DNA from: Bartonella sp. AU55XJBT | GTDB lineage: Bacteria > Pseudomonadota > Alphaproteobacteria > Rhizobiales > Rhizobiaceae | Length of the DNA: 60,900 bases | NCBI RefSeq assembly: GCF_028618525.1 | Contig: NZ_JAQITC010000014.1 | Location: 1 to 60,900 of the forward strand | Direction: 5' to 3' | In this document: in pieces, positions 30,832 through 40,524 of the stretch | Numbering within the stretch: the stretch's first letter is position 1 | Layout of the letters: the number at the start of each line of letters is the position of its first letter | Position numbers and translations under genes: made by a program | The notes under the pieces: generated by a model | The model's database searches: none | Told to the model about the DNA's origin: nothing | Seen by the model: the letters and a program-made list of their open reading frames with translations, nothing else

Positions 30832-32523
30832 ATGAGATATGAGAAGAGAGCAGAAAGAGCAGCTTTATTAGGTGTTTTGGTCTCCAGTACGATGCTCAAA
30901 AAGGTTTTATTTGGGGGACTTGGTTTTTCTTGTTTATTCGCACCTTCAGCGTTACAGGCACAAATTACTGTGGATCCTAACGCAGGTAGCGCATATCGTC
31001 CGGATATAGTGGCAGCGCCCAATGGGGTTCCCTCGATTGATATTGTTACCCCCAATGGCAAGGGCTTATCACACAATAAATATGATGATTTTAATATTGG
31101 CAATGCAGGTGTGATTTGGAACAATCATGCGCAAGAAGTGGGGCAATCGCAGTTGGGGGGCATTATGCCGGGCAATCCGCATTTGCGTGTTACGGGTTCG
31201 GCGAAAGTGATTTTAAATGAAGTGACCAGCAGCAAGCGCAGTGCGCTTCAAGGTCCAGGAGAGGTTTTTGGGCGCCCTGCCGATGTGATTATAGCCAATC
31301 CCAATGGGATAAGCTGTGATGGTTGTGGTTTTATCAATACGCCCCATGCGACCTTAACCACAGGTGTACCCGAAATTGATGGGAGTGGTTTTCTGAAAGG
31401 CTTTGAGGTGCGAGGTGGGGACATCACCTTTGGTGCAAAGGGAGCCAATTTTTTCTCAGGTCAAGGGGCTGTTGATATCGTCGATATTGTCTCACGCACA
31501 GTGCATTTTGAAGGAGCTGTTGCGGGTAAGGAGATTGGAGTGACAGCAGGGACGGGTCACTTTGATTATGCTTCTCGGCAGATGAAAGAGCTAACTGATA
31601 TTACTGGTAAACCGGAATATGCGATAGATGGTTCTGCTTTGGGGGCTCTACAGGCGGACAGAATAAAACTTGTGGCGACGGAAAAAGGTGTTGGGGTTCG
31701 TATGCGCCATGATATGGCGGCTAATGCGGGGCAGTTGCATCTTTCTGCTGACGGAAAAATCTCGTTGAAGAATGTTTTTGGTCATGGGGGTGTTGTTCTC
31801 AAATCGAAAAGCCAGAGCGTATTGGCAAAACACATCACCTCGAAAAAGCATATTGATATTGCCGCACATAAGGATGTGACGTTAGAGATGGTTGGCGCTG
31901 ATGGTCATTTGAAAATAGAGGCGCAGGATGGGCTTTTATCGATTGCCGGCAAGGCAACCTCTGGGGGTAATATGGAGCTGTCTTCGCGCCAGACACTTCA
32001 AGTTTCAGGGCTAGGGTCAGGCGCTGATATGGCTCTTGAAGCGGGTGGAGACTTGCAACTTGAGGGGATTGTTTTAGCGCAAGGGAACCTCAAGGCACAT
32101 GCCGGTGGTGATATACAAGCTCATTTTTTAGCCGGTGGGGTTGATATGGCGGCAACGGGTGCTTCTGGTGTTGTTGTTCTTGGCACCCAAGGGGATGTTG
32201 ATCTCCAGAGTAGTCAAGGTGCGATTGTTGCTGAAAGTGTTTATGGAGCAGGAGATATCACCCTGGTTTTTCATAACGGGCTTTCTGTTTCTGAAACAAT
32301 TCTGTCGCATCAAAATGTTGCCATTCAAGCACAACCAGAAACAAATGCCCCCGTTCATTTTGGACAACTTTTAGCTCATGGCAAGGTAAATATTGAGGGC
32401 GGGGCGGTTGACTTTTCTTCGCTGATGACGGGTGAAGAAGCTGTTTTAAAGGTTGGCAGCCTTGATGCAGGCACACTGATGACGGTGTTGTTTCTACGGG
32501 CGGTTCAGGGGATCTTGTTTTAG
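30832..32523 (+). CDS. fhaB: filamentous haemagglutinin FhaB/CdiA-like, N-terminal part (frameshifted)
   Basis: 563 aa up to a premature stop. Signal peptide (about 15-44: long, ending SALQAQ), then the TPS secretion domain (about 46-290) with NKYDDFNIG, NEV, IIANPNGISCDGCGFINT and TLTTG motifs, then haemagglutinin repeats. At about 32480-32490 the frame is lost: the sequence continues GVVSTGGSGDLVLDE in the next frame, which joins directly to 32541-39029. With the frame restored, the protein would be about 2730 aa. No homopolymer explains the shift, so it may be a real mutation or a sequencing error. Confidence 0.85.
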   Translation: MRYEKRAERAALLGVLVSSTMLKKVLFGGLGFSCLFAPSALQAQITVDPNAGSAYRPDIVAAPNGVPSIDIVTPNGKGLSHNKYDDFNIGNAGVIWNNHAQEVGQSQLGGIMPGNPHLRVTGSAKVILNEVTSSKRSALQGPGEVFGRPADVIIANPNGISCDGCGFINTPHATLTTGVPEIDGSGFLKGFEVRGGDITFGAKGANFFSGQGAVDIVDIVSRTVHFEGAVAGKEIGVTAGTGHFDYASRQMKELTDITGKPEYAIDGSALGALQADRIKLVATEKGVGVRMRHDMAANAGQLHLSADGKISLKNVFGHGGVVLKSKSQSVLAKHITSKKHIDIAAHKDVTLEMVGADGHLKIEAQDGLLSIAGKATSGGNMELSSRQTLQVSGLGSGADMALEAGGDLQLEGIVLAQGNLKAHAGGDIQAHFLAGGVDMAATGASGVVVLGTQGDVDLQSSQGAIVAESVYGAGDITLVFHNGLSVSETILSHQNVAIQAQPETNAPVHFGQLLAHGKVNIEGGAVDFSSLMTGEEAVLKVGSLDAGTLMTVLFLRAVQGILF

Positions 32524-32540
32524 ATGAAAAGGGCTTTCTT

Positions 32541-35500
32541 TTGATTACAGCAAAAGAAGGGGTGAAGGTTGGTCAGATTGCCAGTGGTGGCAATATTGAA
32601 ATTTTTGCAGGCAACGACATCTATTATGATCAGGTCATTGGCTATGGCACAGCCACATTGACATCGGTATCAGGAGGGATCAGTGTTGAGAATGTGCTGT
32701 CTGTTCTGGGGGATGTGAGGTTGACAGCACCGACACTGGATTTAAGCAATAATCGTTCTCATATTTACACGCCGCAAACGCTGTATTTAATTGCAGATCA
32801 TATTGATGTCTCGGGCAGCGAATTGACTTATGGCGGTTTAGACTTTCAAAGCACCAATGCCCTTGATATTCACAATGCGCGGCTCCAAGCCGTGACAGAT
32901 GAGGGTGGGACTGGAGATATTCTCTTTGTTGCTCCAGGCGTTATGGTGGATCAGGCAACTTCTGTTTTAGCGGCACGAGATTTTGTGATCAAAACGGGGG
33001 AGCTTGGAAATAGCGGTCAATTGGCATCGGGGCAGAATTTAGTCTTTAGCGTGACGGGCAATGTGACCAACAGCAAAACGGGCTTAATCTATGTGAAGGG
33101 CAATGGTGCTTTACAAGTTGATGGGGCTTTGTTGAATGATTTTGGTGCCATAATGGCAGAAGGTGATTTATCTTTTACCAATGCAGCTGGCACAGGAAAA
33201 AGCCTTTCCCTTGTTAATAAAGCGGGCTTTATTCAAGCTGGTGGAAACTTAAATATCCAAACCAAAACTCTCAAAAACGAAGCCGATAGCACACCCCTCA
33301 TCACGGAAAAAACGGAAGAAGTCGCCGTCGCATTCGAAAAACCAGACAAATATAATTTTCTCGATGGTAGGGATTTATATCATGATACGAGATCGAATAG
33401 CTGGGGCAAAGGAAAGCTTTCTAAGTGGCCGTTTGGTAGTGATAAGAAGAATTTTATATTTGAACAGCAGGTTTGGGCGAGCAAAGAAGAAACCTATGGC
33501 ACTGCAATTTTAAGCGATGGAACAGTCTATAAGGCTTTTACTTGGGAATATAATGATAGCAGAAAAGGCATAGAACAGTATTCCTGGAATGGTTCTCGGC
33601 GGAAGGGAGGATGGTTCGAGTCAATAAACGAAAATTGGTCACACATGACAGAAAAGACTGTCACGCAAGGGTTTTCGCATAAACCGACGGTTCAGGGGAT
33701 GATACAATCTAGTGGCAATCTCATCATTAACGCTGATAATATTGACAACCATTATAGTCTCATAGAAGCAGGGGGAAATGCTGATATCCACGCCAATGTG
33801 CTGACCAATTTGGGGGCAACGGCTTATAAAAAAACCTATCTTGGTTGTCAGGCTTATACAGACAGTTGTTATGGCTATAAAGCTGATGGAAGCCGCGATG
33901 TTTCTTTAGATATAGCCAATGGCAAGGATCGCCAGATTGGTTCAGAAGCTTTGGAGAGCGTTCCTGGTCTTGTTCAAGCGGGTGGCACTTTAAATCTGGT
34001 GGTCGATCAACTCAATAACACGGCAGCGGAAGGTTCGATTACAGGGGATGCGCATTTTGAAGCAAAAACCGTTGGAGGCAACCCACTGGAGGCATTAAGT
34101 GGTTTAACTGGGGCTGGTGCTCTCTTTACACCAAAAGTAGATCTCAATAATGCAGGGGAACTTTCTGAGGGGCTTCCTTTACCAAAGCCCCAATCGGGTG
34201 GGGTTGGGGGCACGCTGCCCAACCAGAATTTCCTTTATGAAACGCGGGCAGAATTTCTTGATGTTGGCAAGTTTTATGGCTCAGCTTATTATTTGAACAG
34301 AATTGGCTACAATCCTGACAGAGAGATTTTTTTCTTAGGCGATGCTTATTTCGAAAAGGAATTGATTGAAAAACAAATGCGTGATCTTGTTGGTCAAGGT
34401 TTGGGCAAGGGCTCCTTTATTCCTGGAAGTGATGCCATTGAACAAGTCAAAACTTTGCTGGATGTCGGGGCAGACTATGCAAAAACACACAATTTGACTT
34501 TTGGTGAGGCTTTGAGTGAAGAACAATTGGCGTCCCTAGAAGCGCCGATGGTGATTTATGTGCGCCAACAGGTCAAGGGCATGGATGTTTATGCACCGGT
34601 GCTTTATATCCCTGAAAAAGACAGAGCCTCCTTTGTTTCTGCTGGGGCTTTGATCATGGGCGATGATGTCAATATCACCAGCCAAAATACGAGCAATTCC
34701 ACGATAACCAATTCAGGGCGGATTGCGGCAAACCACCAATTGCATGTGCATGGTGGGGATATCCTCAGTCAAGGGGGGCATTTTGCGGCGGGTGGTGATG
34801 CTGTTTTAGTTGCACAGAAGAATATTCGTTTGGATGCAGGGCGCACAACGGTTGACGGCGTGGAGACCGTTTTAAACACCGAGGCGCTTTCTGCTGGGGG
34901 CAATGCGAGCGTGATTGCTAAACAAGATATCACAGCCTCAGGGGTGGGGATCACCACCGGGGGCGATTTTGCCATGGCTACAGAACAGGGCAACTTGACG
35001 ATCGGTTCAGCAGAAACCCATTACCATGATGAACAGGGTGATGCCACCATGCATCATAAATCAGAAGTCAACTCCGGAGGCTCGACGATACTTCTCTCTG
35101 GAAAAGATTTGAATATCTTAGGCTCTGATGTTCAAACAAAGGATAATCTTTCCTTACAGGCTGAGAGGAATGTTTCGATTGATGCCACGCGCAACAGTGC
35201 CAATAGCCGTCGCGGGGATCAAACTTCTCATGTCGCCGTGCACAATGGCTCTCATTTAAGTTCTGGAAAAGATACCACTGTCATCTCAGGGCAGGATATC
35301 CATATGGCTGCTTCCGATATAGATGCGAAGGGCAATGTTGGTCTTGGCGCCCAAGGGGAGATAACAATAGGGGTGAGAAACGATGAAATGGAATATCATC
35401 TTCGCGCCAAAAACACGAAAGTAGATATGCAAGCCTCTCATGCGGTTGGCTCTTCGATAAAATCGGGAGGTGATACCACGGTCATTGCAGGGCAGGATGG

Positions 35501-38500
35501 CAAGCCGCATGATCTCACTATCACAGGTAGTTCCATTGCGGCTGATGGCAAGGTAGGGTTGAAAGGTAGCAATGATATTCTCATCAATAATGCAGAGGAT
35601 AGCTTACACTATGAGATGTCGTACCACAAAGAGGGTGGGGTGTTTAGTAGCAGCAAATCTGAGCATAACAAGGTTGATGCGACAGAAGTTGTGGGTTCAC
35701 TCATAACAGGGGGCAAAGGCGTTGCGATTGAATCGGAAAAAGATACAACAATCATTGGCTCTATGCTGCTTGCTGGCAAACAAGAGGCAACACTAGCAGA
35801 AAACGCACAGGGAGAAAAAACACCAGGAGAACAGAAACAAGCGGATATTACCATTCACTCTGGTGGCAATATTCTCATCAAAGGGACGCAAGAGAAGTAT
35901 GATCAACAAGCACAATCCTCAAAAAGTGGCTTTTTGCATGAAAAATCTTCCGATAAATCTCAATCACATAGCACAACGGTTTCCTCTATCCTTGGGGCGA
36001 CGGGCAACATTATTACGCAATCAGACAAAGAGACCACAATCACAGCTTCTCATATGATTGCCAATGAAGATATCAATGTGGCAGGACAAAGCGTGACGAT
36101 TGATGGCATGACAGATCACCATGAGAGCCATTCAGAAACCCATGAAACGGGTTTTGGTGTGGGATCAGGCAAGGGCTTTGTTTCGATATTTGGGAGTGAA
36201 TCAAAGACAGAGAATGAAGAAAGTTTTGAACATCAAGGCTCTTCGCTCAATGGTAAAAATATTACCATCACCGCCAAAAAAGACGATGTGAACGTGGTAG
36301 GTTCTGACTTTACCGCAGAGGAAAATATTAATGTTTCGGCAGTCCATAATGTGAATGTTTTGCCTGGTCACAATAGCCATAGCACAAGCTCAAAGGAAGA
36401 ACGTACAGGTTTTGGGATTCAGTTTGAAAAGAACAAAAGTGGTGGCTCTATTGGTGTTGGGGTTGAGAGCAATAAAGATACGGGCGATCAATGGGAAAAG
36501 ACGAATACGCCGTCCAATTTCCATGCGGGCAATGATGCAAATTTTAATGCCGGCAATGATGTGAATTTTCAAGCGGCAAATGTTTCGGCAGACCGTGATG
36601 TCAACATCGATGCAGGCAATAACGTGACGTTTTCAGCAGCTGATGATACCTCTAATGCACAAGAAAAGCATGAAAAAACCTTTGCCGGTGTGACAGCCTC
36701 TGCGGATATTGGTGTCCTTGGTACGGTACAAGGCTTAAAAGATTCAGCAGACCGCATGAATAATAAGGATGGAAATAACACAGTTATGAATGGCATCCTG
36801 ACCGGCATGAAAATCAATCACCTCTTTACCAAAGGCAGGGAGTTTGTTGATTGGTTGAGTGGTAATACAGGGGAAAGGGGAAATATAACCAAAGGACTGA
36901 GCAGCCCATTAGGAAGTATGGGGGGCTCCACCAAGGATGTTCTTGCCAATATGTCTGGTGCTTCTGGCAGTGTGAGCGTGGGCTTTAAGAGTGAGAAAGC
37001 AGAAGCCTCTTCTCAAGTCTCCACAGCGACGACGACGACAATAGAAGGGGGGCGTTCTGTTAACATAAATGCTCACAAAGGAAACATCCATGGTGAGGGG
37101 AGCGATATTATTGCAGGTACAAACCCGATTTATGTGCTGAACAATGATGCACAGAGCGGAAATATTAATATGATAGCGGGGCAAAATATCACCTTTGAAA
37201 GTGCACAAAACACGCAGAGCACACAAAACAGCAGTGAAAATACTTCCATGAGTGTGGGCTATGGTTATGGCACGGGGGGGGCAGGGGCAACAGGCAGTGC
37301 TGCTTTTAGTCAAGGGGAAGGTTCCAGTGATGAAGTGCACCACAAGAACAGCCATATTATAGGCACCGGCACTGTTCATAGCAATAGTGGAGGGAACACC
37401 ACACTAGCAGGCGCTGTAGTTTCTGCAAACCGTGTAGAGATGGGTGTTGTTGGTGATTTCACCATTACTAGCCAGAGCGATACCGGAAAAACTTCCAGTA
37501 AGCAAAACTCTGTTTCTGTTGGGTTTGGCGCTGGACAAACGGGTGGTGGGGGCTCCATGAGCGCCTCTTTCCAAAAGGATAAATCCTCCAGCGATTATCA
37601 TAGTGTTATGGAACAATCAGGCATCAAAACCGGTGATGGTGGCTTTAAGATCAACGTTAAAGATAAAACAACGCTGACCGGAGGACTTATTTCCAGCACA
37701 GCCTCGGCGGACAAAAACAGTCTGACCACTGGAAGCATCAGCACCAGTGATATTACCAACAGTGCCCATGCGCAAGCCAGCAGCCATGGTTTTAGCCTTT
37801 CTGGGAACGATACGGTAAAAAACATTGTCAAAAATGTTTTAAATCACGGAAAAGCCAAGGATAGCGCAGAAGGAGAAACCAAATCGGCTATCAGCGATGG
37901 CACCATCATCTTAACCGGTGAAACCAATCAGAGGGCGATGGGGCAAGATGCTGGACAAATCATTGATGCACTCAACCGCAACACCGCAGCAGCCCACCAA
38001 GCTGTCGCACCGATAGACGCCACACCGCTTGAAGGAGCAGTGCATAATCGCTTAGACATGATCAATGATTTCTCCGATGAGGGATTTGGTTATTGGGATA
38101 AAGTGCGTAAAATGGCATATTATGTTGCCCACCCAGTGGGTGAGGTTGCGCATGATGAAAATGGCAATACCCTCTATTTAACTGATGACAATGGAAAACC
38201 TATAAAAGGCAATGATGGAAAAAATATTGTTTTGTATCATTTTTTAAAACCAGAGGAAGAAAATCATTTACAAAAAGGCTCTGATGGCAACAGGCGTATG
38301 TTCTATAATGGTATTTCTAATTCATCTGATGAAGCAGCCCGTAATGCCGTCAAAATGGCTGATAATGCGCATGAACCCCTTTATTTTACCTACCACCCCC
38401 AAGCTAAAGATAAGCTAGTAGAGTTCGGGGTAGCAATTTATGAGTATTTTGGGGGATGGAGTAATTCGACCAAGAAATTCCAAGATTTTGCCTCTCGTTA

Positions 38501-39029
38501 TGGTAATGATGGGGCGATTATTAGTGCGCATAGTCGTGGTAGCTTAACAGTAGGCAATGGACTACGTGACTTTGAAAAGCGCGGCATCCACGGTATAGCA
38601 GAAAAAACAGATATTTATCTTTATGGACCAGCGGATCATGCTCAATCGATAGCGAATGCATTATATGTCGTAAGCGATGGCAAAAATGATCATGTTTACT
38701 TACAAAGCCATGCATCTGACCCTATTAGTACGTTGTTTGGTTACAATGCACCTACTTTTTATAAAGTACCTTTAAATCTAGATGTTTCACTTTTGGAGAA
38801 AGGTATAAAAAATCCTTTATATATGACGCTGTTTGTAGGAAACAGTTTATTGACTACAGCAACCTCTCCATTGATAGAGGGAGGGAGGGCGTTAGGTGGT
38901 TATGATCCTAGTCCCCATAATTGTTATGGTGATGCAAGTAAAGCGTGTATAACTAATTATGGAACATCTCCTACTAAACAAATTCATTCAATTTATTCGA
39001 CTTTAGATCATTTATGGAAGAAAAAATGA
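32541..39029 (+). CDS. fhaB: filamentous haemagglutinin FhaB/CdiA-like, body and C-terminal effector part
   Basis: 2162 codons continuing the FhaB reading. Long runs of beta-helical FHA repeats, a mid-protein module typical of CdiA/FhaB (YLNRIGYNPDREIFFLGDAYFEKELIEKQMRDLVG about 583), then His- and Ser-rich FHA-2-type repeats to about 1800. The last about 250 residues differ: YNGISNSSDEAARNAV, LYFTYHP and IISAHSRGSL with Ser1998 at a GxSxG-like nucleophile elbow, suggesting an alpha/beta-hydrolase (lipase-like) effector. No VENN motif. The stop overlaps the downstream lipoprotein start by 4 bases. Confidence 0.88.
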   Translation: MITAKEGVKVGQIASGGNIEIFAGNDIYYDQVIGYGTATLTSVSGGISVENVLSVLGDVRLTAPTLDLSNNRSHIYTPQTLYLIADHIDVSGSELTYGGLDFQSTNALDIHNARLQAVTDEGGTGDILFVAPGVMVDQATSVLAARDFVIKTGELGNSGQLASGQNLVFSVTGNVTNSKTGLIYVKGNGALQVDGALLNDFGAIMAEGDLSFTNAAGTGKSLSLVNKAGFIQAGGNLNIQTKTLKNEADSTPLITEKTEEVAVAFEKPDKYNFLDGRDLYHDTRSNSWGKGKLSKWPFGSDKKNFIFEQQVWASKEETYGTAILSDGTVYKAFTWEYNDSRKGIEQYSWNGSRRKGGWFESINENWSHMTEKTVTQGFSHKPTVQGMIQSSGNLIINADNIDNHYSLIEAGGNADIHANVLTNLGATAYKKTYLGCQAYTDSCYGYKADGSRDVSLDIANGKDRQIGSEALESVPGLVQAGGTLNLVVDQLNNTAAEGSITGDAHFEAKTVGGNPLEALSGLTGAGALFTPKVDLNNAGELSEGLPLPKPQSGGVGGTLPNQNFLYETRAEFLDVGKFYGSAYYLNRIGYNPDREIFFLGDAYFEKELIEKQMRDLVGQGLGKGSFIPGSDAIEQVKTLLDVGADYAKTHNLTFGEALSEEQLASLEAPMVIYVRQQVKGMDVYAPVLYIPEKDRASFVSAGALIMGDDVNITSQNTSNSTITNSGRIAANHQLHVHGGDILSQGGHFAAGGDAVLVAQKNIRLDAGRTTVDGVETVLNTEALSAGGNASVIAKQDITASGVGITTGGDFAMATEQGNLTIGSAETHYHDEQGDATMHHKSEVNSGGSTILLSGKDLNILGSDVQTKDNLSLQAERNVSIDATRNSANSRRGDQTSHVAVHNGSHLSSGKDTTVISGQDIHMAASDIDAKGNVGLGAQGEITIGVRNDEMEYHLRAKNTKVDMQASHAVGSSIKSGGDTTVIAGQDGKPHDLTITGSSIAADGKVGLKGSNDILINNAEDSLHYEMSYHKEGGVFSSSKSEHNKVDATEVVGSLITGGKGVAIESEKDTTIIGSMLLAGKQEATLAENAQGEKTPGEQKQADITIHSGGNILIKGTQEKYDQQAQSSKSGFLHEKSSDKSQSHSTTVSSILGATGNIITQSDKETTITASHMIANEDINVAGQSVTIDGMTDHHESHSETHETGFGVGSGKGFVSIFGSESKTENEESFEHQGSSLNGKNITITAKKDDVNVVGSDFTAEENINVSAVHNVNVLPGHNSHSTSSKEERTGFGIQFEKNKSGGSIGVGVESNKDTGDQWEKTNTPSNFHAGNDANFNAGNDVNFQAANVSADRDVNIDAGNNVTFSAADDTSNAQEKHEKTFAGVTASADIGVLGTVQGLKDSADRMNNKDGNNTVMNGILTGMKINHLFTKGREFVDWLSGNTGERGNITKGLSSPLGSMGGSTKDVLANMSGASGSVSVGFKSEKAEASSQVSTATTTTIEGGRSVNINAHKGNIHGEGSDIIAGTNPIYVLNNDAQSGNINMIAGQNITFESAQNTQSTQNSSENTSMSVGYGYGTGGAGATGSAAFSQGEGSSDEVHHKNSHIIGTGTVHSNSGGNTTLAGAVVSANRVEMGVVGDFTITSQSDTGKTSSKQNSVSVGFGAGQTGGGGSMSASFQKDKSSSDYHSVMEQSGIKTGDGGFKINVKDKTTLTGGLISSTASADKNSLTTGSISTSDITNSAHAQASSHGFSLSGNDTVKNIVKNVLNHGKAKDSAEGETKSAISDGTIILTGETNQRAMGQDAGQIIDALNRNTAAAHQAVAPIDATPLEGAVHNRLDMINDFSDEGFGYWDKVRKMAYYVAHPVGEVAHDENGNTLYLTDDNGKPIKGNDGKNIVLYHFLKPEEENHLQKGSDGNRRMFYNGISNSSDEAARNAVKMADNAHEPLYFTYHPQAKDKLVEFGVAIYEYFGGWSNSTKKFQDFASRYGNDGAIISAHSRGSLTVGNGLRDFEKRGIHGIAEKTDIYLYGPADHAQSIANALYVVSDGKNDHVYLQSHASDPISTLFGYNAPTFYKVPLNLDVSLLEKGIKNPLYMTLFVGNSLLTTATSPLIEGGRALGGYDPSPHNCYGDASKACITNYGTSPTKQIHSIYSTLDHLWKKK

Positions 39030-39433
39030 GACAAATTTTAAAATTATTGAGTGGTATAGTCCTATTAAGTGTGACTGGATGTGACATATCAAAAATTGAC
39101 AGCAGTCCTCCAGAGTACGTGAGTATGTGGGAGAAGGCAGGTGCAGATTCTACTGAGGTAGGAAAAGCCTTATTAGAATGTGGAATGCCGAGTCTTATTG
39201 ATGCTGATTCAGAAAATAGAAAGCTTAGTGTTAATGAGGATGCAACAATTTATGCTTGCATGGTTCAATCAGGATTCCATTATAAAGGGAGAGGAAACTG
39301 GTGTTATACATTTAGAGAAGAAAACCTTCCCATTTGTCAGTTTGGTGCTGTCATCCCACAGAGAAGTGTTGAGAAGCGCTTAAATAGCCCATTTTGTAAA
39401 AGGTATAAAAATGCGGATGAATGCCAGCCTTAA
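39026..39433 (+). CDS. lipoprotein, candidate immunity protein 1
   Basis: About 135 aa from ATG 39026, which overlaps the fhaB stop (ATGA) and has GGAAG upstream; an earlier ATG at 39014 is less likely. Signal MRQILKLLSGIVLLSVTGC with a lipobox (VTGC). The mature part shares with the next gene W-K--ADSTEV-KALLECG, QSGFHY, PQRSVE-RLNSP-CK and a final ECQP, plus paired cysteines. Its tight coupling to the FhaB effector end suggests an envelope-located immunity protein; this is inference. Confidence 0.78.
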   Translation: MRQILKLLSGIVLLSVTGCDISKIDSSPPEYVSMWEKAGADSTEVGKALLECGMPSLIDADSENRKLSVNEDATIYACMVQSGFHYKGRGNWCYTFREENLPICQFGAVIPQRSVEKRLNSPFCKRYKNADECQP

Positions 39434-39454
39434 ATCTTGCTGTTTGTAATGATC

Positions 39455-39498
39455 AACAATCCGCCATCCTTGCCTTCGTTTGGAATGGCGGGATTGTT
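39455..39498 (+). terminator. long-stem hairpin behind first lipoprotein gene
   Basis: AACAATCCGCCAT (39455-39467) and ATGGCGGGATTGTT (39485-39498) form a stem of 13 or so base pairs. The T-run is short, so it may be an attenuator. Confidence 0.6.
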
Positions 39499-39612
39499 TC
39501 CTCAACTAACCATTTCAATATTGTTCACTGTTGTTTTCAGCAGCGGTGACAGAAAATATCAACAAGCTTCCGAGCTGTTTTATCGTAAATAAATCCATTG
39601 AAAGAGGGGAAA

Positions 39613-40014
39613 ATGAAGAAAATCTTAAAACTGTTGAGTTGCATGGCTTTGTTAAGTATCGCTGGATGTGACTCAAAGCCTCCTTCAAGATACTTTGTTA
39701 TATGGCAAAAGCCAGATGCAGATTCTACTGAAGTAGCAAAAGCATTGTTAGAGTGTGGTAAGCCAACTCCTTATAATGCCGATACAGAAAATAGTGGATT
39801 AGGTTTCGGTGAATGGGCAATAATTCATACTTGTATGCTTCAATCTGGCTTCCACTATAGAAGTGAAAATGGAAAGTGGTGTGAAAATTGTCAAGATGAT
39901 AGGATTCCGGTGTATCCTCTTAGTGGTTCTATCACGCCTCAGCGAAGTGTTGAGAGACGCTTAAATAGCCCTTATTGTAAAAAACATTCAGAACAACTTG
40001 AATGCCAGCCTTAA
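39613..40014 (+). CDS. lipoprotein, candidate immunity protein 2
   Basis: 133 aa from ATG 39613 behind GAGGGGA. Signal MKKILKLLSCMALLSIAGC with lipobox IAGC. Clear paralogue of the preceding lipoprotein (ADSTEVAKALLECG, QSGFHYR, PQRSVERRLNSPYCKK, ECQP), separated by the hairpin at 39455-39498. Such orphan immunity copies often accumulate behind polymorphic toxins. Confidence 0.78.
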   Translation: MKKILKLLSCMALLSIAGCDSKPPSRYFVIWQKPDADSTEVAKALLECGKPTPYNADTENSGLGFGEWAIIHTCMLQSGFHYRSENGKWCENCQDDRIPVYPLSGSITPQRSVERRLNSPYCKKHSEQLECQP

Positions 40015-40080
40015 GTCTTGCTTCAGCAGAGAAAGCCTTGAATTTACACCAAATAAAGCTCTAGGTTGATGAGTTTGAGA

Positions 40081-40119
40081 AAGCCTTGTCCGTTCTTACG
40101 TGACAAGGTTTTCTTTTTA
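40081..40119. terminator. bidirectional rho-independent terminator
   Basis: AAGCCTTGTC and GACAAGGTTTTC pair around CGTTCTTACGT and are followed by TTTTT. It lies between the lipoprotein genes on plus and the AlpA-like gene on minus. Confidence 0.7.
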
Positions 40120-40317
40120 TGCTGCGTCGTTATAACGTTGCTGTTTTGCTTGTTCGATGACATTCAAAAGATCTGATTGTAACCAACGCGATAAAAAACC
40201 AAATTTTAAAGGTTTTGGCAAAGAGCCATTGGTAACATGGCGGCGGAATGTTGAGACACTCATATGAAGCAATTTTGCACTTTCACGGTCTGTTAAAAGA
40301 ATATCATTTTCTGTCAT
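40117..40317 (-). CDS. AlpA-like regulator/excisionase
   Basis: 66 aa from ATG 40317 (GAAAGGA upstream; the longer frame to 40374 lacks a signal). MerR-type winged helix: LLTDRESAKLLHMSVSTFRRHVTNGSLPKPLKFG, then RWLQSDLLNVIEQAKQQ. AlpA proteins activate integrase genes or act as excisionases of P4-like elements. It lies downstream of the integrase on the same strand. Confidence 0.85.
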   Translation of the reverse strand: MTENDILLTDRESAKLLHMSVSTFRRHVTNGSLPKPLKFGFLSRWLQSDLLNVIEQAKQQRYNDAA

Positions 40318-40524
40318 ACTAAAATCCTTTCTATCAAAAAATGAGAACAAATCATAACTATTTATTAACCACATTTTGGTTCATTTAGAAAGATGTTTTA
40401 TTCATAGAAAACAATATTTTATCATATAATTTCTGATGTGATACGTGATGAATCTTATTGAGAAAGAATGAGAGAGAAGAGAGCTAAAGTTATCCACAGA
40501 TCATGGGGTTATGCACCCCATATC

